From Diphasiastrum complanatum (lineage: Eukaryota > Streptophyta > Lycopodiopsida > Lycopodiales > Lycopodiaceae), in contig CM055092.1 in assembly GCA_029204225.1 (NCBI GenBank), positions 77,863,662 through 77,927,661 on the forward strand: a stretch of DNA of 64,000 nucleotides. Direction: 5' to 3'. Positions 1 to 12,463 of the stretch are shown one piece after another. How positions within the stretch are numbered: position 1 is the first letter of the stretch; each line of letters opens with the position of its first letter. The translations under genes and the position numbers were made by a program. Below the pieces are notes generated by a model. It saw nothing but the letters and a program-made list of their open reading frames with translations, made no database searches and had not been told where the DNA came from.

Positions 1-62
1 ATCTTACCTTTTATACATGCATCACAGGTCATCGAACTGGTTGCATTCGAGATGCTCACCCT
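1..62 (-). mobile_element. Ty1/copia fragment (pre-integrase region)
   Basis: The minus strand reads the piece NATSSMTCDACIKGK, the CxxC end of the GAG-pre-integrase domain of a copia polyprotein. The same peptide, nearly unchanged, is encoded at about 46265-46320 in the copia fragment at 45916-47660, so both belong to one family. It abuts the transposase-like coding sequence that starts at position 63. The rest of the element would lie outside the window. Confidence 0.75.
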
Positions 63-1899
63 TGTAGTATTCCATGCAAACAAAATATGAAGGTATATTA
101 ATTTCTCTATGATCCTCACCTCTCCATGAAGTGTGCAAATATGAACATTCTGTAAAGGAATTGGTAGTATTGGTTTCCAGTTGGAATCTTCAATATCACT
201 TGAAACTCTTGTGCTCCTTGAAATTTCATTTGATGATTTTATACAATATAGACATGGATGTTTCAAATTTGCTCCAGGAGATACATTGAACCTACATTTC
301 AATGACTTCAAGTCTCCAGCTAAATGCCATTCAATAAAAAATTCACCTCTGTTAGAAACACTAAGTACTTTGCCATCCATATGATCCTTTATGAAATTTG
401 GATAATTTGTTATGCTAAAAATCCAGGAAAAAACATCGTGATCCTCTTTGATAACCTGTCCAACATATAGAATCACAAGTTTTTATATATTCAAAACAAT
501 TATCAAAAGAAATTGCACATGAATAACAACCTTTTTTACCTGAAAACATGCTAGCCACCATATGTTGTTTTCTGATTGCACACTGAAGTTGAGATCCCTT
601 GAGTTTGCTGCATTGTTCAATGCTCCATTCATGAGAGTAATACTTACTCTTTCCAACTTTTGTCCTTTTATAACTTCCGATTCATCTAGCTTGACCACCA
701 GAATAAGTTTGCTCATACTAACACTTGTAATATTATAGAATTTCATTATAAATCTCAATAAATGATTCAAATCCACAAATAAGTTGTTGGTAGAATCATA
801 AGACAAATTGCCAAACTTTGAATTGTAAATCTCATTGATGTGAAAAAGGATGCCAATGACGTTTTGCATACCCTTATTCAATACATCTCTCTCCAATCTT
901 ATTTGAAAAGGGTGAGGAATGGTAAATTTTCTTACATGCAATTGTCCAAAAGCCTCTTTAATAATTTTAAATATACTGGCATATGCCTCCCTGTTAATAC
1001 CTGAGAAATTGCATGCTCCCTGAATTAACGCTCGGTCGATAACCTTACCGACCTCGCTCATCAAAGCCTCAGTGGCCTTGGACTTGATTCGAGAATATTG
1101 ATTATTGTCCAATAGAGGCTTTGTGGACTTGGTTGTCAATACCGAACTCAATGATTTTCCAATCGTGTCATTGTCCCTCAGATGCTCATTTGCAACCAAT
1201 GTTGATCTGCAAATGATTATGAAAATCAACAAACCCAAATAGGCTACATAATAAATGTCATGCTACTTCACAAAATGAAAATAAAATGATTCAAATCAAA
1301 TTCTTACTTGAATGCTTGAATCTTTTTTCTCCATTGGCCTCCATTTAGCAAAAGCTCATCAATGTCCTTCAGAATTCTTTTTCACTTCTTTCTTTTTAAT
1401 TTCTTATCTAGTATGCGAGTTTCTTCTTTTAACTGGTCATTTGATATACGCAATGTCTGAACAACTTGTCGGAGTTGATCGTTACTTGCATTCGAATTTA
1501 ACATAATATTTTGTAAACGTGCATTATTATTTTTGTTTGATAATGCAGTCTCTTTTTCTCTATAGTCAGCAAGCACAAACCATTTAACATACATTCTAAA
1601 CTCTGTATTATCTGAACCGAGTTTGCAACACCACAAGTCCTCAATCTTTCACAATAAGCCAGTAAACCATTTTGTCCTTCACACAAAAACTTTATTAATC
1701 GTGTGATGGATTGGAATTGTGGAGCTTGCATCGAGCTCGGATCCAATGGATACAAACTTTCGTCAATCCACAAATCGTAGTTCTTTCTTTGGTTGATTCT
1801 ATGAGCGATCATATCAAGTGGGAAAACTATGGATCCTTTCACTACTCCTCTTTTAGCTATCAGAGCATTCTCGGCAGGGAGAACAATGTGTAGATGAAA
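63..1899 (-). pseudogene. Transposase-like gene of CATTAG copy A (three exons, frameshifted)
   Basis: Exon 1 is 1899-1308, exon 2 is 1206-540 and exon 3 is 455-63, each with GT/AG borders (donor AAGTAAGA, acceptor TTTGCAG). The N-terminus contains YDLWIDESLYP and LLAYCERL, then an Asn/Gln-rich coiled-coil-like stretch, interrupted by a frameshift near 1580 and a stop at 1382. Exon 2 encodes VVKLDESEVIKGQKLERVSI then ITLMNGAL and NNIWWLACFQ. Exon 3 encodes FIEWHLAGDLKSLKCRFNV, a CLYC pair and ICTLHGEVRIIEKLIYLHI. I infer an RNase H-like fold: a first strand with Asp, a later GDLK Asp, then a Cys pair as in many DDE transposases. It is not hAT, MULE, CACTA, Harbinger or mariner by any motif I see. 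The same gene in copy B shares the intron at 1307-1207. Confidence 0.6.
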
Positions 1900-2235
1900 C
1901 TAAGACGTCTCCGCAAACATCAGTTGACAGACCAAAAAGAAAATAGAAACTCTTCTTCATCCATGGCGTACCTGAGATTCTATGTTTATTCTCTTGCTAG
2001 TTAAAACAAGGGACACAATTTCATTTTCAAATTTGAAAAAGTTAGTTAATGAGCATCATAGGTTCTTGAAGTCGCAGTTGCATGCGTCATAATCGTGTCA
2101 TGTTAACTACACATTACTAGTAAGGTAAAGCTAAACTGGACTTGAAAGTCCGTCGGATTTCCAAAATCTGACATGTTTTTTGTCCTACGTGGCATTTCTT
2201 AGATGGCCCTTTTGATGTTTGTAACTCCTCTAATG
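63..2235 (-). mobile_element. CATTAG DNA transposon, copy A (one end truncated)
   Basis: Its right end at 2190-2235 reads, on the minus strand, CATTAGAGGAGTT followed by an A-rich stretch and a CCATCTAAGAAATGCC-like segment. This matches the right terminus of the complete copy at 49401-53875. The coding part (63-1899) is homologous to the minus-strand gene of that copy. The left end is lost at the junction with copia sequence near position 62. The right end lies directly in the 5' leader of a copia element (2236-2341). The superfamily is not one I recognise. Confidence 0.7.
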
Positions 2236-2329
2236 TTGAGTAGAGATCAATCTAGCATGCTCTAGCATTGGTAACTCCTCCAAATCCTTGCTAAAGATGG
2301 CTGATCCTTTTATAACCTGAAACACAAGA

Positions 2330-2341
2330 GCTCTAATACCA
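2330..2341 (-). promoter_or_regulatory. Primer-binding site of copia 5' LTR
   Basis: Read on the minus strand it is TGGTATTAGAGC, one base from the usual plant copia initiator-Met-tRNA primer site. It directly follows the LTR end at 2342 and fixes the orientation of this element as minus. Confidence 0.85.
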
Positions 2342-2984
2342 TGTGAAGGATTTCAGATCATTCAAGATCCAATCCATGTCCCTGATCTTTGGTTACAAAA
2401 AGGAGCAAACCAACAATCCTGCCAATGTAGAAAAATCAGCATCTACATACAAAATGAGATGCAAACTCTAAGAGATACTGATCAAACATGAACCAAAACA
2501 TAAAATATAGTTGTTGTCCATACAATTACATTATCCTACTATATTTCACACGTGTGGAACCAAAAATAGCAAAATATGAGCATACTACACACAAGATTGC
2601 AAGATATCATCAAGAGAGTGCACCAATGAGTAGTAGAACCCAAAGAGAACCATGTATAATGATGAAATGAGAGAGAGAAGGGAGAATATGTGTCTCTCCA
2701 TGAGTTACATCCTTTTATAGAGTGTCCAAACCCTATTTGGCCACTTGGCTTTCCTCCAAAATGTAAACCCTACTATTTTTGGGTTTAGATTCAATGTACC
2801 CAAACTTCAAATTTGAATCTCTCTCAAACTCGACTATTTACTTTTCCAAACTTTCAAAAAGTGTTTATTGAATTTATTTTAAACTAATATAACTTTAAAA
2901 AGTTTATCTCTAAGTCTAAAATGAGTTTTGGCCTCATATTGACAATTTACCAAAATATGACTAAACTTGTTGAAATCTCTCACA
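2342..2984 (-). repeat. Copia 5' LTR, family R, copy 1
   Basis: This 643-bp LTR is bounded by TGTGA/TCACA short inverted repeats (TGTGAAGG at the left, CTCTCACA at the right). Two further copies lie at 35310-35953 and 40111-40754. About 95 bp of leader (2236-2329) remains, then the CATTAG copy A begins. The rest of the element is missing from the window. The LTR contains the palindrome CACACGTGTG near 2548. Confidence 0.85.
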
Positions 2985-3832
2985 ACGACGAGGGATATTT
3001 CAAGCCCACTTTGTAAGTCTACCCTATACCCATTTGTGTAATTTGACTATTGATTGTTTTCTATTTTTTTTTTATCTTGGGGGTTTTTCGTAAGACACGT
3101 TGAATAACATACTCTCTTTATATGATCAAAATTTTCAATGTTTGTGCAACAATCAGCCGGTCTCCCACACATGATGAGTACATGTATGCGTATTCCCACA
3201 ATACATAGGCAGTACTCGAGTTATTGGAGAGGCAATGCGTGCATATGAACTGGGATGTTGCTCCTCAGGTACGACATCAAATCCATTTTATGTTCTTTAA
3301 ACTTGTTATTCTCTCCCACTCCCATACATTAATTCGGAAGACTAATTCATGTGTCTTGCGCATGCACGAACAAGAAGCTCCACATGACGAAGATGATGAG
3401 GAGGAGTTAGATAGATCTAGCTAGTGTTTTGGCTCTATATCTAGCCTTTCCATGTTTACAGATACTTATGTACATGTTTTTACATCTATCATTTTTATTC
3501 GTACATTTGCCAACCATCTTTCGATGTAGCTAGTTTTCTATGTAATCTTGAACCTTGACTAGTTATGTAATTGAACTGTATTTGGCCCTAAACCATGTAA
3601 AAATATTCAATCTATTTGTTATAAAGTGTAATTATTGTGGTTATTTGTTATTGTTGTGGTGTATTGTAATTTATTCATCTATGGTTGAATGCAAAGAGTC
3701 ACTTTTTTTGTTCAACCCTAAACCCTAAACTCAATTATTTGAATTTATTTCTTGCACTCATTAACTCTACAGGGTTGTATTTTCAAAAAATATCTTCTAT
3801 TGCTTGGAGAAATTATCACAATCGTATCCTCA
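2985..3832. other. Gap without a supported gene
   Basis: Between the copia LTR and the ORF at 3833. A short acidic frame ends at 3424 (DEDDEEELDRSS before the stop), which could be the C-terminal exon of a decayed plus-strand transposon gene, but nothing else supports it. The remainder is AT-rich with no motif I recognise. Confidence 0.4.
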
Positions 3833-4706
3833 ATGTCTCGTGACACATCTCCAAGTCACGGATCTGGCCGCAGTCACGGGTCATCCCGTTTTTCATCCAT
3901 GAGTGATGATGAGATCCTAAGTTATATAAATGGGATGTCTCCCTCGCGTGCAGGCGGGATTATGGAGAGACTACGGGCTCGTTGGGATGCATGCAGTTCA
4001 GATAGGTTGTCCACATCATCTCATGCAGTTCCCACAACCCTCCGGCGGGAGTCCCTCCCTTGCGCACTCTAATGCCAGTGCCTCTTCCCGACATTCCGAC
4101 AGGAAAAAGAGAGATTGTAGGAGGAGTCGCTTTAGTGGCGGGCTCCTGTTGTGGCGGTGACGCCGATGATGTCATGTTTCATGCGGCCTCAAGTCCAACA
4201 CATCCATCTAGAAGGCTTCATCATAGAAATTCCTTACCTCAAGAAACCCTAACTCAAGAAGCAACGCGAATGGCATGTGATGCTTTGACTCCTATATCTG
4301 TCACACTTGATTATCCCAATACCCCCACGCTCTCTTCTCACATTTTTCTTTCTTCGATACCCACTCCCCCTATGGGGTCTCTGTGGCACCGTGATCCCTC
4401 TTGCCAGGTCACTTCACCCATTTTTTTCTCCCATTCAAACTCATGTTGGTTACACTCCCGCTCAAACTCCTCCCCAACCTTCTCCTCTTCATACCCCTCC
4501 CCACTCTTCTTGTGATCGCCTTCAAACTCCTCCCCAAATTTCTCCTGTTGTAGTCAACTCCCCCACTCCTCTCGACACTCCCTTTGCCACCTCTCCATCA
4601 GTTGACGTCTTGTCATCCTATGACATAGATGCGGAGAAGCACATAGTGGTGTACAAGTACCTAAAACTGCTACTAATTGTGTTAGTCAGCTGCTTGGATG
4701 GTGTTT
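3833..4706 (+). pseudogene. Ser/Pro-rich ORF, probably a CACTA accessory gene
   Basis: It starts at the ATG of MSRDTSPSHGSGRSHGSSRF, continues with SDDEILSYINGMSP, and breaks into overlapping frames up to 4706. The last frame is strongly Pro/Ser/Thr-rich (PPQTPPQ-like and PTPLDTPFATSPSVDV). It sits 1.5 kb upstream of a decayed TNP2-like transposase on the same strand. A Ser/Gly-rich protein of similar start (MSGSGSGESL) is associated with the CACTA end at 26172-28196. I infer it is the non-transposase ORF of a CACTA element. It could instead be an unrelated host relic. Confidence 0.35.
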
Positions 4707-6249
4707 GAGCCAAAAAAATTGGCATACAAACTTGCAAAAAAATTTCATAACAAAAACTCATACAGTTGTTGCCTCATGGGGAAATCATAGAACTACTCAT
4801 CATAATTGAAGATTCTGCTCAAAAAAATACCTAAGCTTTACAAATGTATCATAAAATTCACAGATCTGTCATTTGAAAGCTGAAAAAACATATAAGGAGA
4901 GGTCGGAACAACCGTCAGAACAAACATCAGTATACAGTCAAAAGTAGCATGGTGTATTTTGACCTCCATTCCAACCCTGAAAGTACCTCTGGAATCTACC
5001 ACAAAATTTGTGCCTCAAATGCTCAGCTCAGAAACCAACAATGAAACTTGTAAAACAAAAACCAGTATTGTAGTTTGTTAAGTTTATTACCACAAAAAAT
5101 AATTGTAGCAAACTAATTTTACACAAAGAACAACAAAGATTCAAATTGAATCATGTATATGCACCAAAAAACTGGATGCCTAGTTGATGAATGGAGGATT
5201 TGACATCGGAACAGCCATTGGATTTGTTAAACAGCCATCCCACCCTCTGTGAGTCTAGATCTGCAACAAAAAACTCTGGATTCACAGTACCCTCAACTCT
5301 AGATCTACACTACCCTCATCATCTCTCACATGGATCTACAGCACACTAATAGAACATAAGCCATTGGAATATCCTTTGGAATAGCAAATCCTGCAGATTC
5401 GCCTATTCCAACGGCCTTTCCAACCTACCTGTTACCTTAAAAAACTTTTGTGGATCTGTGGACTCCTTTGTCTCAAAAGAAACCTGCATAGAAAATGTGG
5501 AGTCAATAAAACCGAATTGCCATCACATTGTGATGGATACTATGATGTAAGAGAAAGAGAGAGTGAGAAAAAGAGATAGAGAGAGAGATTACCTTGCATC
5601 CAACAATAAAAAAATCTCCATCCTCCACTTTCTCTTTTTTTCTCGAGCTCACCATATTTGATTTTGCATGGAGTAAGCAAAGATGAAGAGCAAGAGGAAG
5701 AGCAAGAGCAACAAGCAAAGTGCAAGAGGAACAAGCAAAGTGCAAGAGGAAGAAGCAAAGAGCAATAACAAGAGAAACAAGAGCAAGAGGAGCATTCAAA
5801 TGTGAGGAGAATAGAAGGAGAGTGATGAGGATAAAGAGGGTGAGGAAGAATCAACAAACAAGGAGTATGTTATTTGGTACCCTTCACAATTGGAGAAATA
5901 TTCTGTTATTCTTGACTGTTGTTGCACTTGTATTGTGTAAAACGATGACTCACGCTCACATGACTATCGAAGAATTCAACCAGATGTTGTCATGCAATCT
6001 GCAAGATTCAGACGTGCAAGCACACAAGAGCCACCACTTTCTTCGCATACACCACCTATGGACTTGCACGAAGATATACCCTATGCGTGATGGGCTAATT
6101 GGTCACCGTCCTCATTCCATGAAGGTACAATACATATTTAGGCCAATTAATGGTACGTCATTTATTTATTTTATAATTACTATCTTTATATTTCTTCTAG
6201 CGATATATAATTTTCTTTAAATGTGTGTGCTTGTTTGTTAATATTGTAG
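4707..6249. other. Gap without a supported gene
   Basis: AT-rich sequence between the Ser/Pro-rich ORF and the first recognisable transposase exon. Weak frames at 5720-6220 contain a purine-rich Lys/Arg/Glu stretch from low-complexity DNA (5680-5790) and no recognisable domain. The N-terminal half of the CACTA transposase, which should lie here, cannot be found. Confidence 0.4.
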
Positions 6250-8265
6250 GCAAGTGATTGGTTTCACATTTGGAGATCCAATCAAGATCTAGGACGACTC
6301 CCTCCGGGCATAAAGAGGTTATCAATATTTCATGAACTCTCATATTGGGGGGAATTGTTGATAAACCATCTTTTGGACCTAAAGCACATATTCAAGAATG
6401 TCGGGAGTACAATTTGGGAGCACTTGACCGGGTCAAAAGATAAAAAAGATGCACGAGATGACTTAAAAGAAGTGGAAAAGATGGCCGATTATGGCCACAA
6501 ATGGTGGGGACTTCAATTGTCCTACCGAAGGCCCCATGGATCTTCTCGAGGAGAGAAGAGACGATTGTAAAGAAGACAATAGCCTCATTTCGAACTCCGG
6601 TAGGACACATGCGATGCCTAAAGGGTGCCTTCACAAGGGACAACAAGCTAAGTGGTTAAAGTCTCATGACTGGCATAAATTTTTACAGGTTGGCATGGCA
6701 TGTTTCTTGACGTTAGTTCCACCTCAACATTGTGGATTACATTTTATAGCATGTCTTGTGATTTCATGATGATCTCATTGCGCATATATGTATCTCAATG
6801 ACCAAATTGTTTTTGTGCATGCAGTTTGTGCTTCCCTTGGTGTTGAGAGGGTTCTTGACAGAGGAGTTAAGGAGTGCAATCTACAAAATCAGTGGTTTGA
6901 TGAGGTACGTTGAATGCGACTTACATCATTTTTTCTTGGGGTGATTCAAGATGATGATCTTACTAATGCGTATGTCATTGTTGTTTCTCTTTCTTATGAA
7001 GATGCATTTCATCCAAGGAGATACCGCTGGCATCCATTGAGGCGACAAGACAAAGCTCCATCGAGGCGGCGTGTTTGTTCGAGAAGCACTTTCCCACATC
7101 CATTCTTACGATTCAAATGCATCTCATCGTGCATTTGGTAGATGGGGTGGCAATTGCAGGTACATCATATACTTGCATCAATTGCCTATTCTTAGTCCAT
7201 CCTAGACTATTAATGCTATTGTGGTAATTCCAATGTTCTCTCACTAGCATTGATCCATTTTTTAAATTCAGGCACTGTCCATAGCCAGCTGGATGTTTTT
7301 TTTGAAACGATTCATGAAAACATTGAAAGGCTTCGTAAGACAAAGAACAAGGCCTGATGGTAGCATGGCAGAAGGATGGCTAGTGCAAGAGTCCATGGTT
7401 TACATCACGGAGCTCCTTGCTCATAGCAATCCTTCTATTCCTCATCTTTGGGATAAGAAGGATGATGAGCGTGTTGTTGGGGAGGTTCCTCAAGGAAAAG
7501 GAGCGATCATGAGAATGAGTGAGTCCTTTAGGGAGAAGGTAAATAAGTTTTGCATTCTTAATAGTGAGGAAATACAAAAGTGGATTTTGCTATACGAAGA
7601 GGCCAAGGATCGTAGACAAACTGCTCGAGCCACTTTCAGGAGAGGGCATGGAAGACAATCATATCCACCTGACCTCGCCCTTCTACCCAAGGACATGACG
7701 CTTGATTGGCTGCATGAGGCCCTTAGAGAAGCCTTGACAAACAACCAGGAAGTAACATAGAGAGAGCAGGAATATGCAAGGATTTACGTGTAAGCTATGA
7801 TGATCATCATTCTTATGTTAATTGAAAATTTTGTACGTGCAATTTTGTACATGTTTGTTGTATTCCTAACACATTTAGTTCCATTTCATTCAGTACAGAA
7901 AATACAATGCACTGTGGATGCATGGACGACACTTTTGTATGGAGCACATTGACAAAAATATAAATATGTATGATTGTGGAGTCATGGCAAAGTTTACCCA
8001 AGAGAGTCGAGCAAGTACGACGGACACCAATTTACTCTCTTCTCAACTTGATTATTGTGGGACAATCAATGACATCCTTGAAGTTGGATTTAGACAATTC
8101 AACTTTTTCATATTTGATGTCAAATGGTTCAAAGTTATTTGCAATGGTCCCAATGCAACTGTCAGGAAAGATGAGAGTGGTTATTTTGCCATTGACTCTA
8201 CCAAGCTTTGGACAGATCAAAGCGATACATTTTCAAGCTACATGCAATCATGTGTAATTGCATAG
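6250..8265 (+). pseudogene. TNP2-like CACTA transposase with DUF4218-type C-terminus (decayed)
   Basis: Successive exons give TNP2-like peptides in order: LLINHLLDLKHIFKNVGSTI (about 6356), LKSHDWHKFLQ (6657-6690), FVLPLVLRGFLTEELRSAIY (about 6824), IQMHLIVHLVDGVAIAG (about 7108-7160), FMKTLKGFVRQRTRPDGSMA (from about 7308), then a C-terminal stretch with CGTINDILEVGF and FFIFDVKWFKV (8050-8130). Exon borders are GT/AG. Frameshifts and stops occur at 6480-6600, and the upstream half is missing. TNP2 proteins catalyse cut-and-paste movement of CACTA elements in the nucleus. This copy cannot be functional. The LINHLLDPMHIFKNVGES block at about 45478 is a second copy of the same family. Confidence 0.85.
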
Positions 8266-8325
8266 GTATATTTTTTCTAAATTTTTTTGTTGGCTTGAGA
8301 GACCTAGTGCATCATTAGGCACCTT

Positions 8326-8328
<3 letters not shown>

Positions 8329-8394
<66 letters not shown>
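8329..8394. repeat. (GA)33 microsatellite
   Basis: An uninterrupted run of GA dinucleotides. It creates spurious Leu/Ser open frames on the minus strand. Confidence 0.98.
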
Positions 8395-8398
<4 letters not shown>

Positions 8399-8748
8399 CT
8401 TTAAATGATGGAAAACTTCTATACCTTACTGCCACAAAGTGTTGCACGCCACTATTATCTTGTCGGAAGATTGGTGTGCATTTTGTTGCATCCGTCATGC
8501 ACTTCACCTAAAGATGCGTACTTTGGCATTCAAATTGACTCATTTGAGTGCCCCCCACCCCCCCTTTTTTTTTCCTTCCTCACTTCTCTCTTCTCTAAAA
8601 ATATAATTGTCTCTCTATAACATGGATAGCATCAAAATCCAATTGTTTATCATGTGGGCATGTATGCTCTCGAGGCATGCAAGAGGGTGGCCACAACTAG
8701 TTTCACCCCCCATTACATGATGCCAAGAAATGATTATGTGGCTAGGAC

Positions 8749-8750
<2 letters not shown>

Positions 8751-8805
<55 letters not shown>
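8751..8805. repeat. Compound (CT)n(CA)n microsatellite
   Basis: Sixteen CT units followed directly by about eleven CA units. Confidence 0.98.
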
Positions 8806-11800
8806 CCTATGCCAAAAATATTTATTGAAGCTATGGAAAAACTCCTCTACCCATCCAAAAAGAAGGCTTGGAGAGATGCAAACAAAAAGACATGGTAAGA
8901 TTTACATATACTAGAAATATACATAGCATTGCATATGATTTGGATAGTTCATGTATTCCTAGAGCGTTCTATGCAAACCATATGTGTAGCAATTATAAGG
9001 CTTGACCATGTATCACAAATTTTTAGCTTTCCGCAATAGTGATAAGCTATTTTAATGATCTGCTAAAAGATGAGATGCCACTCTTAAATGAGTTTGAGCA
9101 TTAGAATGAGTTTTTCTTTAATCTTCTAAAATGCGCTCTTTAAATTTGAATGCCATGTCACGTCAAAGCATCCCATGATATATCAATCACCTCATTACTT
9201 ATCTTCACAAGTTTGAAACAACAAGCAAAACAGTTATCTCCAAAATTTACCAACAACCCAAAAATGTTGAGGCATTAATCTTCAAAGGTATGAGTGAGCC
9301 GATTCAGCTTACAAACGCAGAAGCGCTGCAAAAAAGTATAAGCTTACATTTCAGAAGACTCACAAACACATACATAATAAAAGAACTACCAACATTTGCA
9401 TGTTTCTAAGAAATATGGCAGATAGAACAGAGATATCAAGAGAAAAAAATGACAGTCTAAGTCAGCGATGGATGTCTAGCTTACTAAATTATCATCTCAG
9501 TGCATATTATCAACTACCAATAGTCGCATGGAAAGTCAGCAGAAGGAAAGGCCACAGCTCTGGTTACGTGTGCAAGCTCAAGTATTACATCAATCGTTCT
9601 TCTAATTTGAGCAATTTCCAAGAAGATTGCAGGATCAACTATGACAGAATAGTAAGAGATCGCAAATGATTGATCTACAGTGAAGCCTTCAAGCCATACT
9701 GAAAGTTATGGATTGCATATTTTGAGATCTTCTGAAGCACAAGTACGCAGGAGCCATTCTCGTCTTGAGCAAATTGGGACACCATTCAAGTTGTGGAAAG
9801 AGTTGCCAAAAACAGTTTGGTGTGGCATCTATAATAGAGGTATCATAGCTATTGACTTCTTTTAACAGGAAAGATGCATATGTTTTCTTGGCACAGTTAT
9901 CCATATATAATACAAGCTAATAAAAACTTCTAACCTATGCACCTAGGATCAATTATAAACATGATAAATTTAGAAGTATGAGAAAGGTCCACAAGACTAG
10001 CATCAATATTTAAAGAAAGTACCATTATCTCCTATTCAAGCACTCAATAGTCAAGATGTTTATACTTTATACTCCTATCCTAATTCAATTTACTTTTCAT
10101 AGCTGAATATTTTTCAATTTGGAATGTTTTTGGTTGGTTAAATTTGAAATCAACCAATTAGTTAATGGGCTTTGTTGGTTCTTTGTGAGCACTCAAGGTC
10201 ATGTTCAAAGGTAGTCCCAAATAGCTATTTAGAGAGGTATCAAAAGTACTTACCCCTTGTTACTAGAAAATTTATGGACCTAGGATCAATAAACATGATA
10301 AATCAAAGTATGAGAAAGTGATTCACAAAATTAGCATATTTGATATAGAGACCATCCAACATTGACTAGAGCCCATATTTTTATACCAATATTGTGGCCC
10401 AACCCACTAATGATTAAATTATCAAAAGAACTTTACTCATTCATACTGTTGACTTATTAGAATCACTAAAGTGTAATGTATGTTATAAACTTAAGGGCAT
10501 ATAGGTACATTCAAGAAATTCTTTTAGGGCTTATATAAATGTTTTCTTGGTGACAATGTGCGCATTTGCCAAAGAAAGTCAAGGTGACAATTCTTCTCAA
10601 TGCATAGCTACAATACGCAATACAGGCATCATCCACAACAACACTTACATGGGGCAGTGCCTTAACCAAATAAGCACATAAGGCCTATTTTGAATTAAGG
10701 GTTGTCCTACAATATAGGCTAGGTCTAGTACTTGACTATACATGTTTAATGGACTCCTAAGGTCTTTTGGTACTTGAGCTTTGCATCTTTGATAGATGGG
10801 TTGTGGTTGTATGTGACACCATAGCTAATAGTTTAGGGGATAATTTCTTAGTGCTAGTTTGGTTCCCACAACTTGGAAGTTAGTATGTATTTATTCCATG
10901 AAAGGATAATTGTGACTTATGTCTCTTCGTTAGTGTTTTTTGAATAGGTTTAACATAGGTCATATCCTAAAAGGGCTATTATTGAGGTATGAAGGCATAT
11001 AATGCTACTTAAAGTAATCATATTTCCATTTGTTTGGGCTTCATGTGTTATGCACTACGTAGATAGCAAATCAAGATCTGACATTACATGTAGTAGAGTA
11101 GTGGTTTGATGTGTATATTGGATAAGACACTTACATGAAAGATTTTTTGAACACACCAACAAAAGATATTGCATGGTGAATATTCACAAAATCTTCTTAA
11201 TTCTAACGAGCATTATTTTATCTAGTGGCCAAAGTTTTTTAGACGTTACTACACTCACACTACTATGTTTCATGGATTGTACTAAGCAGCTCCCACTTAG
11301 GCTTAGCTAGTAAATTTGTCAAGGAGGCAACATGCAAAGTTTTGAAATAAGATTTGTTACTTTGGCAAGACTTTTTCATATGGAATTGCCATTCAATCTA
11401 AGACAAATATGAAATTAGTGTCACATGCTAAATAGATTGTGCAGGTATTTGGGAATGATTGATGGCTGATTAATACACTAAACATGATCTAGATTATGTA
11501 GAAATATTGCTTTTTGTAGTGATAATCTACATGTTGTCCAAGACTGAGAAAAAAACCTTGCTTGAGCCTTCATTGTGCTTGATTTTTGGTAATCATACCT
11601 ACCTATAGATGTCTTTATAGAGTTGCTAGAATTGCTAAGCGATTCCAATTGTGAATTACATGTTATCATACAAAACTAGCACAAAAAATTCACAAAGTCT
11701 TTGCAAATTTTGTAGCCATCATGGAAACAATTATGGTCAACATTGAAATCATCATGTGGTAGCAATATTGGTGGCTTGTTGGTGCATTGTATATTAATAG

Positions 11801-12463
11801 CCATTGTGCATGCGACGTGAACGTAGAGCCATAATGGTGCTCCTCAATTCTCATAAGATAGGGTGGAAAAGGCTTGTGGCATATGCTTTTGGGACAAAGA
11901 CACCCATATTTATGAGAGACTTGGAGGAGAAATAAGTGGGAGGGGCACAAATCTCTAGCACTTCATATTTCATGAGTGAGAGAGTCCATATGCATATATA
12001 CTTTCATATTATTGTATGTGATTGTAAACATAAAATCAATTATTGGACGAGCCAAATTGAGATGCACTAATCCATTTTGGATTGTGAATTGGTATAACTA
12101 TCAATAAATTTAGCAAGGTTTCATCCAAATTCGACAATAATTTTCATGTAGAAGATTGTACTCAAGAAAATAGGCAAAATTTTGGTCCATCACGAATACT
12201 TTTGAGTGAACCTTTGGTCTTGGTTTATATAACACCAAGGTGATGCAAAGTCAACACAAATTAATTGTTAGCACAAGTTCTTACTAGAATACTAGCTCAA
12301 GCTATCTCCTTTGCTCTATTGCTCTCGTAGTTATTTGGCCTGTGCTGATCTTTATGACAAATTTTATACCATTATGGTTGATAATCAGGCCTCTTCCTCA
12401 ACTTAAAATTTTAGCATTATCAAGCATCAAAAGTGTGAAAAATAGCCTAATTTGGCAAATCTA

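Larger units (their letters stand above)
8266..12463. other. Intergenic region without a supported gene
   Basis: It holds two microsatellites (listed separately) and no coding block I can support. Short open frames at 9400-9900 exist on both strands and in several frames at once, which argues for low stop density rather than a gene. The 10000-12460 part is AT-rich with no homology visible to other parts of the window. Confidence 0.5.

Noticed and set aside
5503-5860. Cys/Leu/Ser-rich minus-strand frames
   Set aside because: They mirror a purine-rich low-complexity stretch (AAGAGCAAGAGGAA-like) and resemble no protein.
8304-8914. Open frames of repeated Leu/Ser and Thr/His
   Set aside because: They run through the GA and CT/CA microsatellites and have no other support.
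9400-9904. Possible exons on both strands, for example a minus-strand frame with QFAQDENGSCVLVLQKISKY
   Set aside because: Several frames on both strands are open at once, no family is recognisable and no consistent splice model could be built.
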